This document shows positions 36,357-45,139 of a DNA stretch of 55,809 bases, in pieces. This DNA is from Desulfovibrio gilichinskyi (lineage in GTDB: Bacteria > Desulfobacterota > Desulfovibrionia > Desulfovibrionales > Desulfovibrionaceae), in the NCBI RefSeq assembly GCF_900177375.1, contig NZ_FWZU01000009.1, positions 1-55,809 on the forward strand, given 5' to 3'. The first letter of the stretch is position 1. Every line of letters starts with the position of its first letter. The notes below the pieces were generated by a model. It worked only from the letters and a program-made list of their open reading frames with translations. It had not been told where the DNA came from and searched no databases. Position numbers and translations under genes: made by a program.

Positions 36357-38857
36357 CTTCACCTTCAAAAGTGCTCTCGCTGACAGGCAATGCTCATTTA
36401 CCTAAAAGGATCATGGGGACGCTTTGGCGTAACGATCGTCAGAAACATGTTCTGCTTGAAGGCCTCAGCGGATGTGGTAAAAGTGAATTAGGAAAAATAT
36501 GTGCTGACATTTGGCAAAAAGAGCATGGAAAAGTTTTTGTACTTACTGGGAATCCTGCTAGATCTAGGGAAAAATACTATCCCTTTAAAAATATGACTTC
36601 CTCAATCAGGATGGGGATCGATGAATTCTTTAGCCTAAAACCTCCAGCCTCTGTCCTAAATAAATTTGCTTTCATTTATTATCTATCAAGCTGGTTTTAC
36701 CAGTTGTTTCGTTTTGCTGAAAGACGCAACTTGTTTTCACTTAACGAAGACATTCAACCAATCGTTTACAATTTAATTCGCAAAGGAAGAAAGGGTAAAG
36801 TTCTACTCGTTCTTGATGATATTCAATGGTTTGATGAGAGTTCTTTAGAGTTTGTTTGGGCTTTGTTGTCACGCAAGTATGAAACGGTCTCACCGATGTT
36901 TAAGAATCTAAGACTTCTGATGATTCAACGAAGGCCAACCCAATCTCCGCCATTTTTCCCGAAAGCTATTGAAAGAATATATAGGTTAAGGGTTCATCAG
37001 GAGTATACCATTGCCCCCTGCACAAAAGATAATTTTCGGGATGTTTTTCTAGAGCTTACGGGATGGGATAGTCTTACAGATATACAAGCTATCAAGCTTT
37101 ATAACCTTATTGGTCCTCATCTTGAATTGATCAAACTTATTGGAAGCTTAAGCGATGATCAGAAATCAAACTATTTAAATAAATCAAAGAATAATGATAA
37201 TCGAATCATCAGATGTATATTAGATTATAAAATAGACACTATGAGCCAAGAAGCTGATTCTGTATTCTATTTCTTGAATACAATCGCAATAATGGGAGGT
37301 GAGTGTAAAACAAAAGAGTTAAGATGTATCGTCGAAGAAGTTTGCGACAGGTTTGAAGAGTGCTGTGATATAGTTAAAGAAAATAGGTTTATTTCATTTC
37401 AAGATGACTTTTGTAAATTTGCTCATGATGTATACCGTAAATATTTTACGCCTGAGAGCAACCATCAAAAACAAGATATATATGAAAAACATTTACTGTG
37501 TATAAAAAATACCGCACCTCATAATTATGCATTACGCTTTGTTACCGCTCAAAAGAGCAATGATACCTCTTTGAGCAAATCGTATCTTTTTTCTGCTTGG
37601 CTAAAAGAAGAATTACAAATGAAAAGTAGTTCAACAATTAATGTATTTAAAAAAGAAATATATCAATATGGTCTTGAAGGTATTACTTTAATTGTAGAAA
37701 AAGCGTTAAGATTAGCAAAGAATGGCAAGTTTTCGTATGCTATTGAAAAAATAGAAAGTGCACCTACAAAAATCCCAAGACTCATTGCCCTTGAATTAGC
37801 TACTTTGCAAGCACGTTGGATGGTTGAATCACGAGAAGTTGATAAACGTAAAACTGCGCTTATATATTTAGAGCAGATACTTGAAACAGCTCTCGAATTG
37901 CAAGAAGATGACGTGGCTAACCGAGCAAGATTTGGCATGTTATATCCCCTTGCCCTTACTGGAGACAGGATGAAGATTATGCAATTTCACAATCAACTTG
38001 CGGGAAATATTCAGCAAAAATGGGATGAAACAAAAGACGAATATTGGCTGTATTGGATGATGATTTTAGACGGTGGAGCTGATGCTTATTTTTCAACAAA
38101 AACGGCCCTTACCCATATCAAAAGTGCTAGTCAATTTTTTGGACCTAACGAGGGGGATGATTGGCCTAAGCATGCTGCTGAGTACTTTAAATGCAAGTCA
38201 AATTTGGGTGCAAGCTACGCGGAACTGGGCGACTACTCAGAAGCAGCAAAACACACAAAGCTTGCCCGAAATAGTTATGTTCGATTTTCTGCCACGATCC
38301 ACAGTTCATCAAGTTTGACTGATACCAATTATATTGCTCAACGATTCCGAGCTAAAGAAATTTCAGCGATGGAGGCAGCAGACGAACAGAGAGAAATGCT
38401 TCATGCTCTAGGTAATTCAGAGGATTTATCCTTTTCTGTAAATGCGCTAAGCGTGTATTTGGCTTTAGCTAATAAGAAGACTGAAGCAGTACATGAAATT
38501 GAAAAGGAATTACGACGCCTTAAGCAAAAAGACAAAGTTGAGTTCTACCCAACCTACTTGCTTAAATCATCACTTTGTCCGATAAAAGCTAGTCTTCACT
38601 CAGAATATGACGCCAAAGCTGAGTGGCGCGAGATGCTTAAACTTGCCAGAAAAATTCCCTACACAGACGTTAAGCTTTATCTTCGCAGGCATGAAATGTT
38701 AGCTGACTTTTGGAATGAGCCATATCAATGTGAGGATTTACTCTCTCGCTGGGACGAATATTTGTTTAGTTTCCCTCCTCAGGGAGATAGCAGGTGGCCA
38801 AGCCTACAGTATGGTTTTTATCTACCTAACTTATTCTTTTGGCGGATTCATGAATAG
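36353..38857 (+). CDS. STAND-like NTPase with C-terminal helical (TPR-like) repeats, 834 aa
   Basis: N-terminal ORC/AAA_16-type ATPase: Walker A LEGLSGCGKSELG near residue 40, Walker B KVLLVLDDIQWFDESS near 150-165, then RLLMIQRRP. Residues ~450-834 are helical repeats (ALELATLQARWMV, GASYAELGDYSEAAKHTKLA). STAND NTPases use such repeats to sense a ligand and switch on an effector; no separate effector domain is visible here. Convergent with the ATP-grasp gene (32-nt 3' overlap) and sharing its leader, so the two probably act together. AT-rich upstream region; weak Shine-Dalgarno. Confidence 0.72.
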   Translation: MASPSKVLSLTGNAHLPKRIMGTLWRNDRQKHVLLEGLSGCGKSELGKICADIWQKEHGKVFVLTGNPARSREKYYPFKNMTSSIRMGIDEFFSLKPPASVLNKFAFIYYLSSWFYQLFRFAERRNLFSLNEDIQPIVYNLIRKGRKGKVLLVLDDIQWFDESSLEFVWALLSRKYETVSPMFKNLRLLMIQRRPTQSPPFFPKAIERIYRLRVHQEYTIAPCTKDNFRDVFLELTGWDSLTDIQAIKLYNLIGPHLELIKLIGSLSDDQKSNYLNKSKNNDNRIIRCILDYKIDTMSQEADSVFYFLNTIAIMGGECKTKELRCIVEEVCDRFEECCDIVKENRFISFQDDFCKFAHDVYRKYFTPESNHQKQDIYEKHLLCIKNTAPHNYALRFVTAQKSNDTSLSKSYLFSAWLKEELQMKSSSTINVFKKEIYQYGLEGITLIVEKALRLAKNGKFSYAIEKIESAPTKIPRLIALELATLQARWMVESREVDKRKTALIYLEQILETALELQEDDVANRARFGMLYPLALTGDRMKIMQFHNQLAGNIQQKWDETKDEYWLYWMMILDGGADAYFSTKTALTHIKSASQFFGPNEGDDWPKHAAEYFKCKSNLGASYAELGDYSEAAKHTKLARNSYVRFSATIHSSSSLTDTNYIAQRFRAKEISAMEAADEQREMLHALGNSEDLSFSVNALSVYLALANKKTEAVHEIEKELRRLKQKDKVEFYPTYLLKSSLCPIKASLHSEYDAKAEWREMLKLARKIPYTDVKLYLRRHEMLADFWNEPYQCEDLLSRWDEYLFSFPPQGDSRWPSLQYGFYLPNLFFWRIHE

Positions 38858-39935
38858 CCATAATGTTTTCACGCCACAAGTTTGCGCCAATTATCGCCCC
38901 TAAAAGGTCGGTATACTCAATTCCTTCAAGCATGAAAGATTTTGGAAAAGCACTAGTAAATCTATTCAGGCCAGGATTTTCAGCAATGTCAAAAACATAC
39001 GGAGTTCCATCTTCGGTTATACGAAAATCAATCCTCGAGACGACAGACAGTTCTAGTAAGGAATGAATTTTTCGCGCTGTTCTTTGTAAACGTTTTATTA
39101 CTTCAATGTTTAAGTCGTTGGGAGCAGAGTACAGAATTCCATCACTTGTTTCGTGGTCTGTGGGGAGTAAAAAGTTTCTTTTTGGGAATTTCTTAATGTT
39201 AGGACGAACCTCAATTGGAGTTGGTAAGTGCAATTCTTGAACCTCTAGGATTGGTTGGTAGCATTCTTTTCCTGAAATAAACTCTTGAACGACTATTGGC
39301 TGAGATATCTCTTTGGAAATTGAATAGACATACTTTTCTAGTGAACTATCTACATATCTTACGGAGTTCTCTGTAACTCCCACTGAACAACATTCATAAG
39401 CGGATTTAACGATTATTTTCGTACCATCTTCGGGGTTAGAATTTGTCCTCCATCCAGATGCAAAGTGATATTCCCATAAGTTAGGGTGTGGTATGCCTGC
39501 AGCCTTAAGTATCTGTGTTTGAAAGAATCTATGCCAACTCATCACCATTCCTGACGCGGGTGTATTGCAGCAAGGTATTCCAGCAAACTTGCAATAACTT
39601 GGGATCATTACTCTTTTTGCAGGTCCAATTCCTCCAAGTCCAAGATAGAGCGCAATTTTGTATTCCCGAAAATTTTGATTTTTTAATCCAAGAACGGTGT
39701 CTTTCAAAAATTCAGCCTCAGACCGATATGTTTTTACATGAAATCCGAACTCAATTAACGCATTTTTGAATTCATCGATTTGAAAATCGTTGTAGCAACG
39801 TTCAGCAAAACTAACTTTCGTCAATGATTCGATGTCAGAGCAGTCTTTGATATGTGAAAAAATGAGTAAAACACTTATTTTTTCAGCAGACGCTTTTGTC
39901 TTATCGACCAACAACCGAAGCTCGTTAATATCCAT
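38826..39935 (-). CDS. ATP-grasp ligase resembling D-Ala-D-Ala ligase, 369 aa
   Basis: It has the ATP-grasp order of D-alanine-D-alanine ligases: GLGGIGPAKRV in the N-terminal lobe, an ATP-lid Lys in KIIVKSAYECCSVGV, QEFISGKECYQPIL, VVSRIDFRITEDG, and the metal-binding VFDIAENPGLN. Such enzymes join a carboxylate to an amine through an acyl phosphate. The chromosomal Ddl is normally in a cell-wall cluster, so this copy likely has another substrate (peptide, sugar amino acid or nucleotide). Its leader is identical to that of the convergent NTPase gene. Confidence 0.8.
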   Translation of the reverse strand: MDINELRLLVDKTKASAEKISVLLIFSHIKDCSDIESLTKVSFAERCYNDFQIDEFKNALIEFGFHVKTYRSEAEFLKDTVLGLKNQNFREYKIALYLGLGGIGPAKRVMIPSYCKFAGIPCCNTPASGMVMSWHRFFQTQILKAAGIPHPNLWEYHFASGWRTNSNPEDGTKIIVKSAYECCSVGVTENSVRYVDSSLEKYVYSISKEISQPIVVQEFISGKECYQPILEVQELHLPTPIEVRPNIKKFPKRNFLLPTDHETSDGILYSAPNDLNIEVIKRLQRTARKIHSLLELSVVSRIDFRITEDGTPYVFDIAENPGLNRFTSAFPKSFMLEGIEYTDLLGAIIGANLWRENIMAIHESAKRIS

Positions 39936-39952
39936 CTATAATTCTCAGTTAT
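39932..39952 (-). promoter_or_regulatory. Inverted copy of the 21-bp leader, at ATP-grasp start
   Basis: The minus strand reads TAACTGAGAATTATAG directly before ATGG, identical over 21 bp to 36336-36356. Together the copies bracket the convergent gene pair as an inverted repeat. There is no good Shine-Dalgarno in either copy, so the element may itself matter for expression. Confidence 0.6.
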
Positions 39953-39965
39953 CGATATGTCTCTA

Positions 39966-40889
39966 CTAGCAAATGTTTTTTCTTGGATGCTTTAAAGTAA
40001 GGATACTGCGTTGCGATGAAAGGCTGACATGAGTGTATATTTCTGTAACAGCAAGTGAACTATGTCACAGTAATGTTTGTATGTTTCTTATGTCTACACC
40101 GTTTTCAAGAAGCATGGTCGCAATGGAATGTCTAAACATATGCGGTGTAATATGTTCGGTCACTCCTGCAATGGTACAATATTTATTGATTATTCTGCGG
40201 ACCGATTGGTCTGAAAGGGGCAGACAGTCTCTATTTAGAAAAAATGATGCAGAATAAGGCAAGTATTCTTCATAAAGGTGAGCATACTCTTTTAAAATGG
40301 CTAATGATTTTTTTTCACATAGTGGTATTATTCTTTCTTTTTTTCCTTTTCCATGTATCTTAAGCACATTATTTGTTAAATCTATTTCATTAAATGTAAT
40401 GTTGCATAGTTCAGATACTCTTATTCCTGTTGAGAATAAAAGTTCTATCACTGCTATGTCTCGTGTTGCTTCTCTGTATCCTCTACTTTCAGATAAATAT
40501 TTATTTTTTTCCAAATATGCATATTTAATGATTCTATTTAGAGATGATTTTCGTATTGTTTTAGGTAAATCTTTTGACCTATTCAATTTTAAATGTATTT
40601 TTCTAAATGGAGTTGTATTAATAATATCTTCACGCTCAAGGAAAGTAAAAAAAGACTTAAGTGTTGCAATTTTTCTTTTAATACTTCTAGGTTTATATTT
40701 TGATGATAGGTATTTAATAAATTCTCTAAGAAATTCTTTATGTATGTCTTGAACACAACTATGATGTTTAGATGATCTATCTATAAATTGATCTAGGTCT
40801 TTTCCATATGCTTTTATAGTTAGCTTAGAAAGGTTTCTCTCTAGTTGGCAGTGTTGTAAGAACATTTCTATTGCGTAATTTAGTCTCAT
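39966..40889 (-). pseudogene. XerD-like tyrosine recombinase interrupted by TGA at its GH motif
   Basis: The SAM-like N-terminal domain (LERNLSKLTIKAYGKDLDQF) and catalytic domain are complete up to STGIRVSEL (Arg) and PHMFRHS (His, Arg). The codon for the conserved Gly of LGH is TGA (40067-40065). The frame stays open afterwards, reading HSSLAVTEIYTHVS with the His and the nucleophile Tyr, until TAG at 39968-39966. A single change from GGA explains it. The 274-aa product would lack the His and Tyr and be inactive. Without readthrough the segment is locked in place. Confidence 0.85.
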
Positions 40890-41051
40890 ATATAGTATCT
40901 CCTTTAGTTTGGCGTAATGTATGCGACAAAATTAAGGAGTATACAATTCGTATATGTTTAATAATTTTGATTTTTAAAGTTGTTATGTCGAAGATTGGTT
41001 ACTTAGTATGCTGTTGTTTTTTTGGCTGATATCCAAGCTGGGCGGCCTTTG

Positions 41052-41363
41052 CTATTTATTTCGACATGCAAGATACGTATTAAATTCTATTCCAGGCTCT
41101 GAAAAATCAATCTCGAGATCACGACTATACTTGCCCGTATTCTCATCTCTGAATGATGCCAGTCGTATTTTGTCACCTTCTTGCGTTTTAAAAAAGTAAT
41201 GCAGACAGGGATATTCCCCCCAAATTTTGAATTGAAGTTCAGCTAAATCTTTTCCAGGTGGAGGTCTTTTTTTTTGTAATTTGATATAAGACTCGTTTGC
41301 GATATTGAGATTGGTCTTGCGCTGGCGGAGGGTGTTTTCCAAAATATTTTCTTTACTAATCAT
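41052..41363 (-). CDS. Unknown partner of the Cmr4-like gene, 103 aa
   Basis: Overlaps the end of the Cmr4-like gene by 8 nt, so it is translationally coupled. The N-terminal half is helical and basic (LRQRKTNLNIANESYIKLQ); the C-terminal half is beta-rich (GEYPCLHYFFKTQEG, DKIRLASFRDE). It does not resemble Cmr5, the all-helical small subunit normally placed here, nor another Cas protein I know. It could be a truncated RAMP or a new accessory protein. Confidence 0.55.
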   Translation of the reverse strand: MISKENILENTLRQRKTNLNIANESYIKLQKKRPPPGKDLAELQFKIWGEYPCLHYFFKTQEGDKIRLASFRDENTGKYSRDLEIDFSEPGIEFNTYLACRNK

Positions 41364-42207
41364 CCTTGTAGCTTTCGTCCTGAGTTACAACAGTTATTTG
41401 CATCAGTCCGTGGCCGGTGGAGTAGTTTCTGCCAATTTGGAAGAAGGGGGGGGCTGTTGTGATTAATTTAGATGAGTACTTTCCGGCAGTATCACCTTCT
41501 TTTGCTTTGTATGGAGGGCTTTCCAGCAGTTGACCGAAAAAGATGCTTTCTGCAGGAACCAATTCTTCGTACCAGAGGTTTTCAGATTTTTTTGTTACAC
41601 TGAGTTTGTTATGAGCGTGGATTGCCATAGCGTTAGAAGCAAACCACTCGAATTTATTGTCAGATACTAGAGCCAGTCTAGGTGTTAAATGGGCTGGAAC
41701 TCCATCTGTGGGCAGTGTGAGGGTTTTATGTTTTGCATTCAGTTTGATATCTTCAAGGTAGATTTTTGAAATGTCGCACAGTGTTTCTGAGATTATTATA
41801 TCGTTTTCGCATTGTTCTTTAATGGCATAGGTAGAGAGTCCTTTTTTTTCTCTGGCATCATTGAACCTGCTTATCTGGAGAGGGCAGGTTATCAGGAAGA
41901 AAGTTCGCACGCTTAATCTGACTGGTAAGTACAGAATCTGGGCATCCACAAAGCCGAGTAGGCCAGAGTTATTTTTGCCCACTTCTTGTGAGTCCGAGCC
42001 GAATGCCGCTGCGACTTCGTCTTTCCATTCTTCAGTACGTTGGCAGATGTCACGCCAGACTCCTTTTAACGATGTGGCCGGGATAATCGGAAAATTGGTG
42101 AATTGTTCGCGGGCGACTGAAAAGTCAATGCCTTCTCCAGCTTCGATTGCTCCGCAGTGAAGGGGAGTCACACATCTGTATATGAGTATATTTGATTCGG
42201 TAAACAT
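41356..42207 (-). CDS. cmr4: Cmr4-like RAMP protein (type III-B CRISPR backbone), 283 aa
   Basis: Clear Cmr4 features: PLHCGAIEAGEGIDFSVARE with His17 and Asp28 at the position of the RNA-cleaving Asp, FPIIPATSLKGVWRD, the region GLLGFVDAQILYLPVRL, RTFFLITCPLQISRF, and a Gly-rich end QIGRNYSTGHGLMQI. Cmr4 forms the filament that cuts target RNA every 6 nt in the Cmr complex. No cas10, cmr1/3/6, cas1/2, Cas6 or CRISPR array is in the window. Only a 103-aa unknown gene follows. Confidence 0.87.
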   Translation of the reverse strand: MFTESNILIYRCVTPLHCGAIEAGEGIDFSVAREQFTNFPIIPATSLKGVWRDICQRTEEWKDEVAAAFGSDSQEVGKNNSGLLGFVDAQILYLPVRLSVRTFFLITCPLQISRFNDAREKKGLSTYAIKEQCENDIIISETLCDISKIYLEDIKLNAKHKTLTLPTDGVPAHLTPRLALVSDNKFEWFASNAMAIHAHNKLSVTKKSENLWYEELVPAESIFFGQLLESPPYKAKEGDTAGKYSSKLITTAPPFFQIGRNYSTGHGLMQITVVTQDESYKDD

Positions 42208-42234
42208 TGGTTACTACTGTTTATATGACTAAGA

Positions 42235-42411
42235 TTACCTGTGAAATAAAGGCCTAAGCTTTGTGCAAAGTATTAGCGTAAATTGATAGTAGTTATCCTG
42301 CATTGAAAAAACAAGTTCTTCTCCGCAATCTTCACATATGACTAATTCATGACCGCCCTTGATTGCCAATGCAGGGTTCTCAAGTGTGTTGCTCTGTTCA
42401 TCTTTTTTCAT
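42235..42411 (-). CDS. Small CxxC protein, 58 aa
   Basis: ATG at 42411 with a GAGAG upstream; the frame closes with TAA at 42237-42235. It contains LVICEDCGEEL, half of a zinc ribbon, then a more hydrophobic tail (YYQFTLILCTKLRPLFHR). The second Cys pair is missing, so the gene may be truncated by the insertion that brought the Cmr4 segment. It lies 20 bp from the edge of direct repeat copy 2. Confidence 0.5.
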   Translation of the reverse strand: MKKDEQSNTLENPALAIKGGHELVICEDCGEELVFSMQDNYYQFTLILCTKLRPLFHR

Positions 42412-42430
42412 AATATTCTCTCTTATGTTT

Positions 42431-43334
42431 AAGCGGCCCCCCTCAGATCCCGCTTGTTAAATTACATTGCCATTGCCGAAGCTAATGATTTATTCTGGAT
42501 ATTTTTTTTAGTTGTTTTGAGTATTCCGGATAGTTGTTCCTTTACCGCATCCAAACCGCGCGATTTATGCAGATCATTAAAGTCAGTTAGCTTTTGGCTG
42601 CGCTCCTGCTCCGAGAACTTTGGAATCAAGACGATCCCGTCTACGCCTTTTGCTGCGGCTTCAGCTTTTTTCACACCTACATTTTCCATAAGATGGTAAT
42701 CATTGTCCGCCATGAGCATGATTTTGCTTTGCGGGTACTTCTCATGCAGTGCTTTTGCGACTGGCTCAAGATTTGAGGCATCAAAGGCGGAAGCTACTGG
42801 ATAACCAGTTGCCATGTGAACGCTGGCGGCGGTGGCATAGCCTTCGGCGATGAGAATTGGACTACCATTTTTGAGCTTATTTTCTGGATCAATGATATGG
42901 AATGTTCCGGCTTTCTGAGCATTCTTTTCAAAGAATTTACCGCTCGGTGAGATCGTTTGAAGAGTGCGGATATTTCCCTCCGTATCTTTGCCGGGAATAA
43001 CTAGATTGCCAAACTTGTCCTCTTTGAGTCCGTATCCCAGAACTCCTTTTTTGCTGAGGTAAGGATGCTGCTTATTTGCCGATTTAATAATTCCATCCCA
43101 TTTCTCTTTTGAAAGAGCGGCAGCGTTTGTATACTGTTCCTTAATTGCTTTTTCCCTTTCCAGCCTTGTCTGGGCGGCTTGAGCCTTTAACTCTGTTTTT
43201 TGTTGATCGGTAAGAGTATGACCTTCAGCTTTCCAGTTCGCTTTGAGACCGGTTTTGTGGTTCTGGATGACCGGCAGGGTGGCCGTCAAGATATCCTTTG
43301 TAGGTTCCATCCTTAGAGTTGGGTTTTCCGTCAA
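42431..43334. repeat. Direct repeat copy 2 (904 bp) shared with 35242-36147
   Basis: Same orientation as copy 1. The 2-bp shorter length is due to a deletion at 43270/43271 (GGATGACCGG here, GGATGAATCCGG in copy 1). Recombination between the copies would delete or loop out the 6.3-kb segment 36148-42430. Confidence 0.9.
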
Positions 43335-44202
43335 AGTCCAGAGTATAGTTCTTTGTTTTATCCGCACTCTGGCAGGCCAGGACAATTTCAAAGGGATCTT
43401 TTTCAAGGACTTTAACCCTGTTCTCCACGTAACTGAGGTGCTGATCCGGATCATGGCCCAGCCCAAGCTCTGAGCTGAGCATCCAGCTAGAGATTTCAGC
43501 GCGTAACTCTTCCTTGGCATATATTTCTGATCCGAAAGGACCGAATTCACGGTCCAGCCTTGATTCATGGCCTGTCCAGTGTCCGAGTTCGTGCAAGGCT
43601 GTGCTGTAATACTTATCAGAGCTTTCAAAGGCCGAATGCGGCGGGAGGTGAATATCATCGGTTGATAGCCGATAAAAGGCCCGGTTGCGCTGATCATGAG
43701 TTATGCTCGCACCGGATTTTTTCATAATGGATTCAGCTCGTTCGTCCGGATTCCATGATATTTCTCGGCCTTCCCATTCTGGTATTCCGTCAATCTGGCT
43801 GGCGTGGAATACATTGGAAAAGCGCAATATCGGTTTTGACAATTGAACTTGTTCAGTCTGTACTTTTCCTTCTTCATCACGAACTGGCTTATTTTTCTCA
43901 TCTTTAACCACATTAATCTGTGACATTTGCCAGAAGACAATAGTCCGAGATTTGGAACCCTTGCTAACCTGCCAGCCCTGAGATTCCGCTTGTTTGTAGG
44001 TCATGAATCTAGGGTCGTTCAGTCCGTCTGTTCCAAGCATGACTTGATTAATGCCACGATAGACGGTTCCGGAAACAGGGTTGAAGGCCGGCTGATACTC
44101 GCCCGGTTTCCACGGTCGTTGCCAAGGTGCAGTGCCTTCTTTTAATTTCTCAATGATATCTTCGGCGAATTTTTGATAGTATGGTGTTTTAGAGTTTGCC
44201 AT
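42462..44202 (-). pseudogene. ardC: ArdC-like antirestriction protein with Toprim domain, frameshifted
   Basis: N-terminal ArdC single-strand-binding domain (YYQKFAEDIIEKLKEG, APWQRPW), then a zincin-like metallopeptidase with HELGHWTGHE (HExxH), then a linker and Toprim domain (LIAEGYATAASVHMAT, ADNDYHL). ArdC proteins protect incoming plasmid DNA from restriction. A 2-nt deletion near 43270, seen by comparison with copy 1, shifts the frame so that the product ends near 43225 without Toprim. ATG 44202 has GGAGG upstream. The ArdC half alone could still be made. Confidence 0.82.
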
Positions 44203-44206
44203 GGTT

Positions 44207-44422
44207 TTAATCCTCCGGTTCAGGGGCTTTTTCAGCGTCAAACGGATCAAAAGAAGCGTCTTCGGCTTCTTCAAGGGAAATAGAGTTTTCCTCAAAAGCT
44301 CCCATATGTTCCGCTAATTCCTGATCAATTTCGATAGCCGCACCTGGATTTTCCGATAAATCTTTGTCGATTTGGTGCGCCTGTTCGTTCAGGAGTTTTT
44401 TGATTTCGGTTTGTTCGGTCAT
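44207..44422 (-). CDS. Small acidic conjugation-region protein, 71 aa
   Basis: Very acidic, helical (LSENPGAAIEIDQELAEHMG), with Pro-Glu-rich end APEPED. GGAG lies 8 nt before the ATG. It ends 4 nt before the ArdC-like start, so it is in the same operon. No known fold; comparable small acidic proteins accompany ArdC and TraF genes in mobile elements, possibly as DNA mimics, but that is conjecture. Confidence 0.55.
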   Translation of the reverse strand: MTEQTEIKKLLNEQAHQIDKDLSENPGAAIEIDQELAEHMGAFEENSISLEEAEDASFDPFDAEKAPEPED

Positions 44423-44452
44423 TTCTTACTCCTTGGTTAAATGGTTATATTT

Positions 44453-45139
44453 TTAAAATGTTTGAGCGGCATCAGTAACGTTTTCAACCATATCTTCGGG
44501 TGTTGATGTCCAATAGTCACAAGCTGGATAGCCGTTGCAAATCCAGCGGGATTCTATTTCACTGGTTGGTGTTAAGTAGGCTAATTTGCATCCACATTTT
44601 GGGCAGGAGTATTCCATGATAATTTTATCCTCCGGATTAAAGGTGAAGACGGGAATGACCTTCTGCCTTTGGTTCACGTCCACCAGTCCGAAGTAACGAC
44701 CGTCGAAGCTATTTTCGGTGTAAGTGGACATCGCTAGCCCTTTTGCAGAGGGGATAATGGTAGAATGAAGTAGAGCGGGAAGTCTTCTTCCACATCTGGC
44801 AGAGTCTTTCTGTCTGCTCAATGGAAGCAACATGTTGTTCACAGACACGCCCGTGCTTGAAATTTTTATATTGTCGCCTGCGGTTCCAATCAGGATTTTT
44901 AGGAGAGGACTGTTTGTGTTTAGTCCTAGATATTTGCGATCAAGCGAAATTTGAAAATATGGATTGTCTTCACGAAGGCTGAAAGTAACCGGATCACCTT
45001 TAGCCAGCTTGCCGGGAACAATCTGGTAAATGCCATGGGGCATGGAGTCGGTGAAATTAACACGGTAGCCAGCCTTGTGAATCAGGAAAATAATTGCCAC
45101 GGTATGGCAGAAGAAAAGAGTCAGGACGAGACTTTTCAA
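44453..45139 (-). CDS. traF: TraF-type S26 signal peptidase fused to zinc finger, 228 aa
   Basis: Conjugative pilin-processing peptidase. A membrane anchor (LVLTLFFCHTVAIIFLI) is followed by the S26 nucleophile Ser32 in FTDSMPHGIYQ and the base Lys82 in LLKILIGTAGD. The extra C-terminus has a topoisomerase-type zinc ribbon (YSCPKCGCKL, then WICNGYPACDYW), unusual because the peptidase domain should face the periplasm. The start is TTG at 45139, overlapping the upstream stop (TTGA), with AGAAGGA ahead. No pilus genes are in the window. Confidence 0.8.
   Translation of the reverse strand: MKSLVLTLFFCHTVAIIFLIHKAGYRVNFTDSMPHGIYQIVPGKLAKGDPVTFSLREDNPYFQISLDRKYLGLNTNSPLLKILIGTAGDNIKISSTGVSVNNMLLPLSRQKDSARCGRRLPALLHSTIIPSAKGLAMSTYTENSFDGRYFGLVDVNQRQKVIPVFTFNPEDKIIMEYSCPKCGCKLAYLTPTSEIESRWICNGYPACDYWTSTPEDMVENVTDAAQTF

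Noticed and set aside
40890-41051. Possible CRISPR array next to cmr4
   Set aside because: No regularly spaced repeat is visible in this gap or in the other gaps around the Cmr4 gene.
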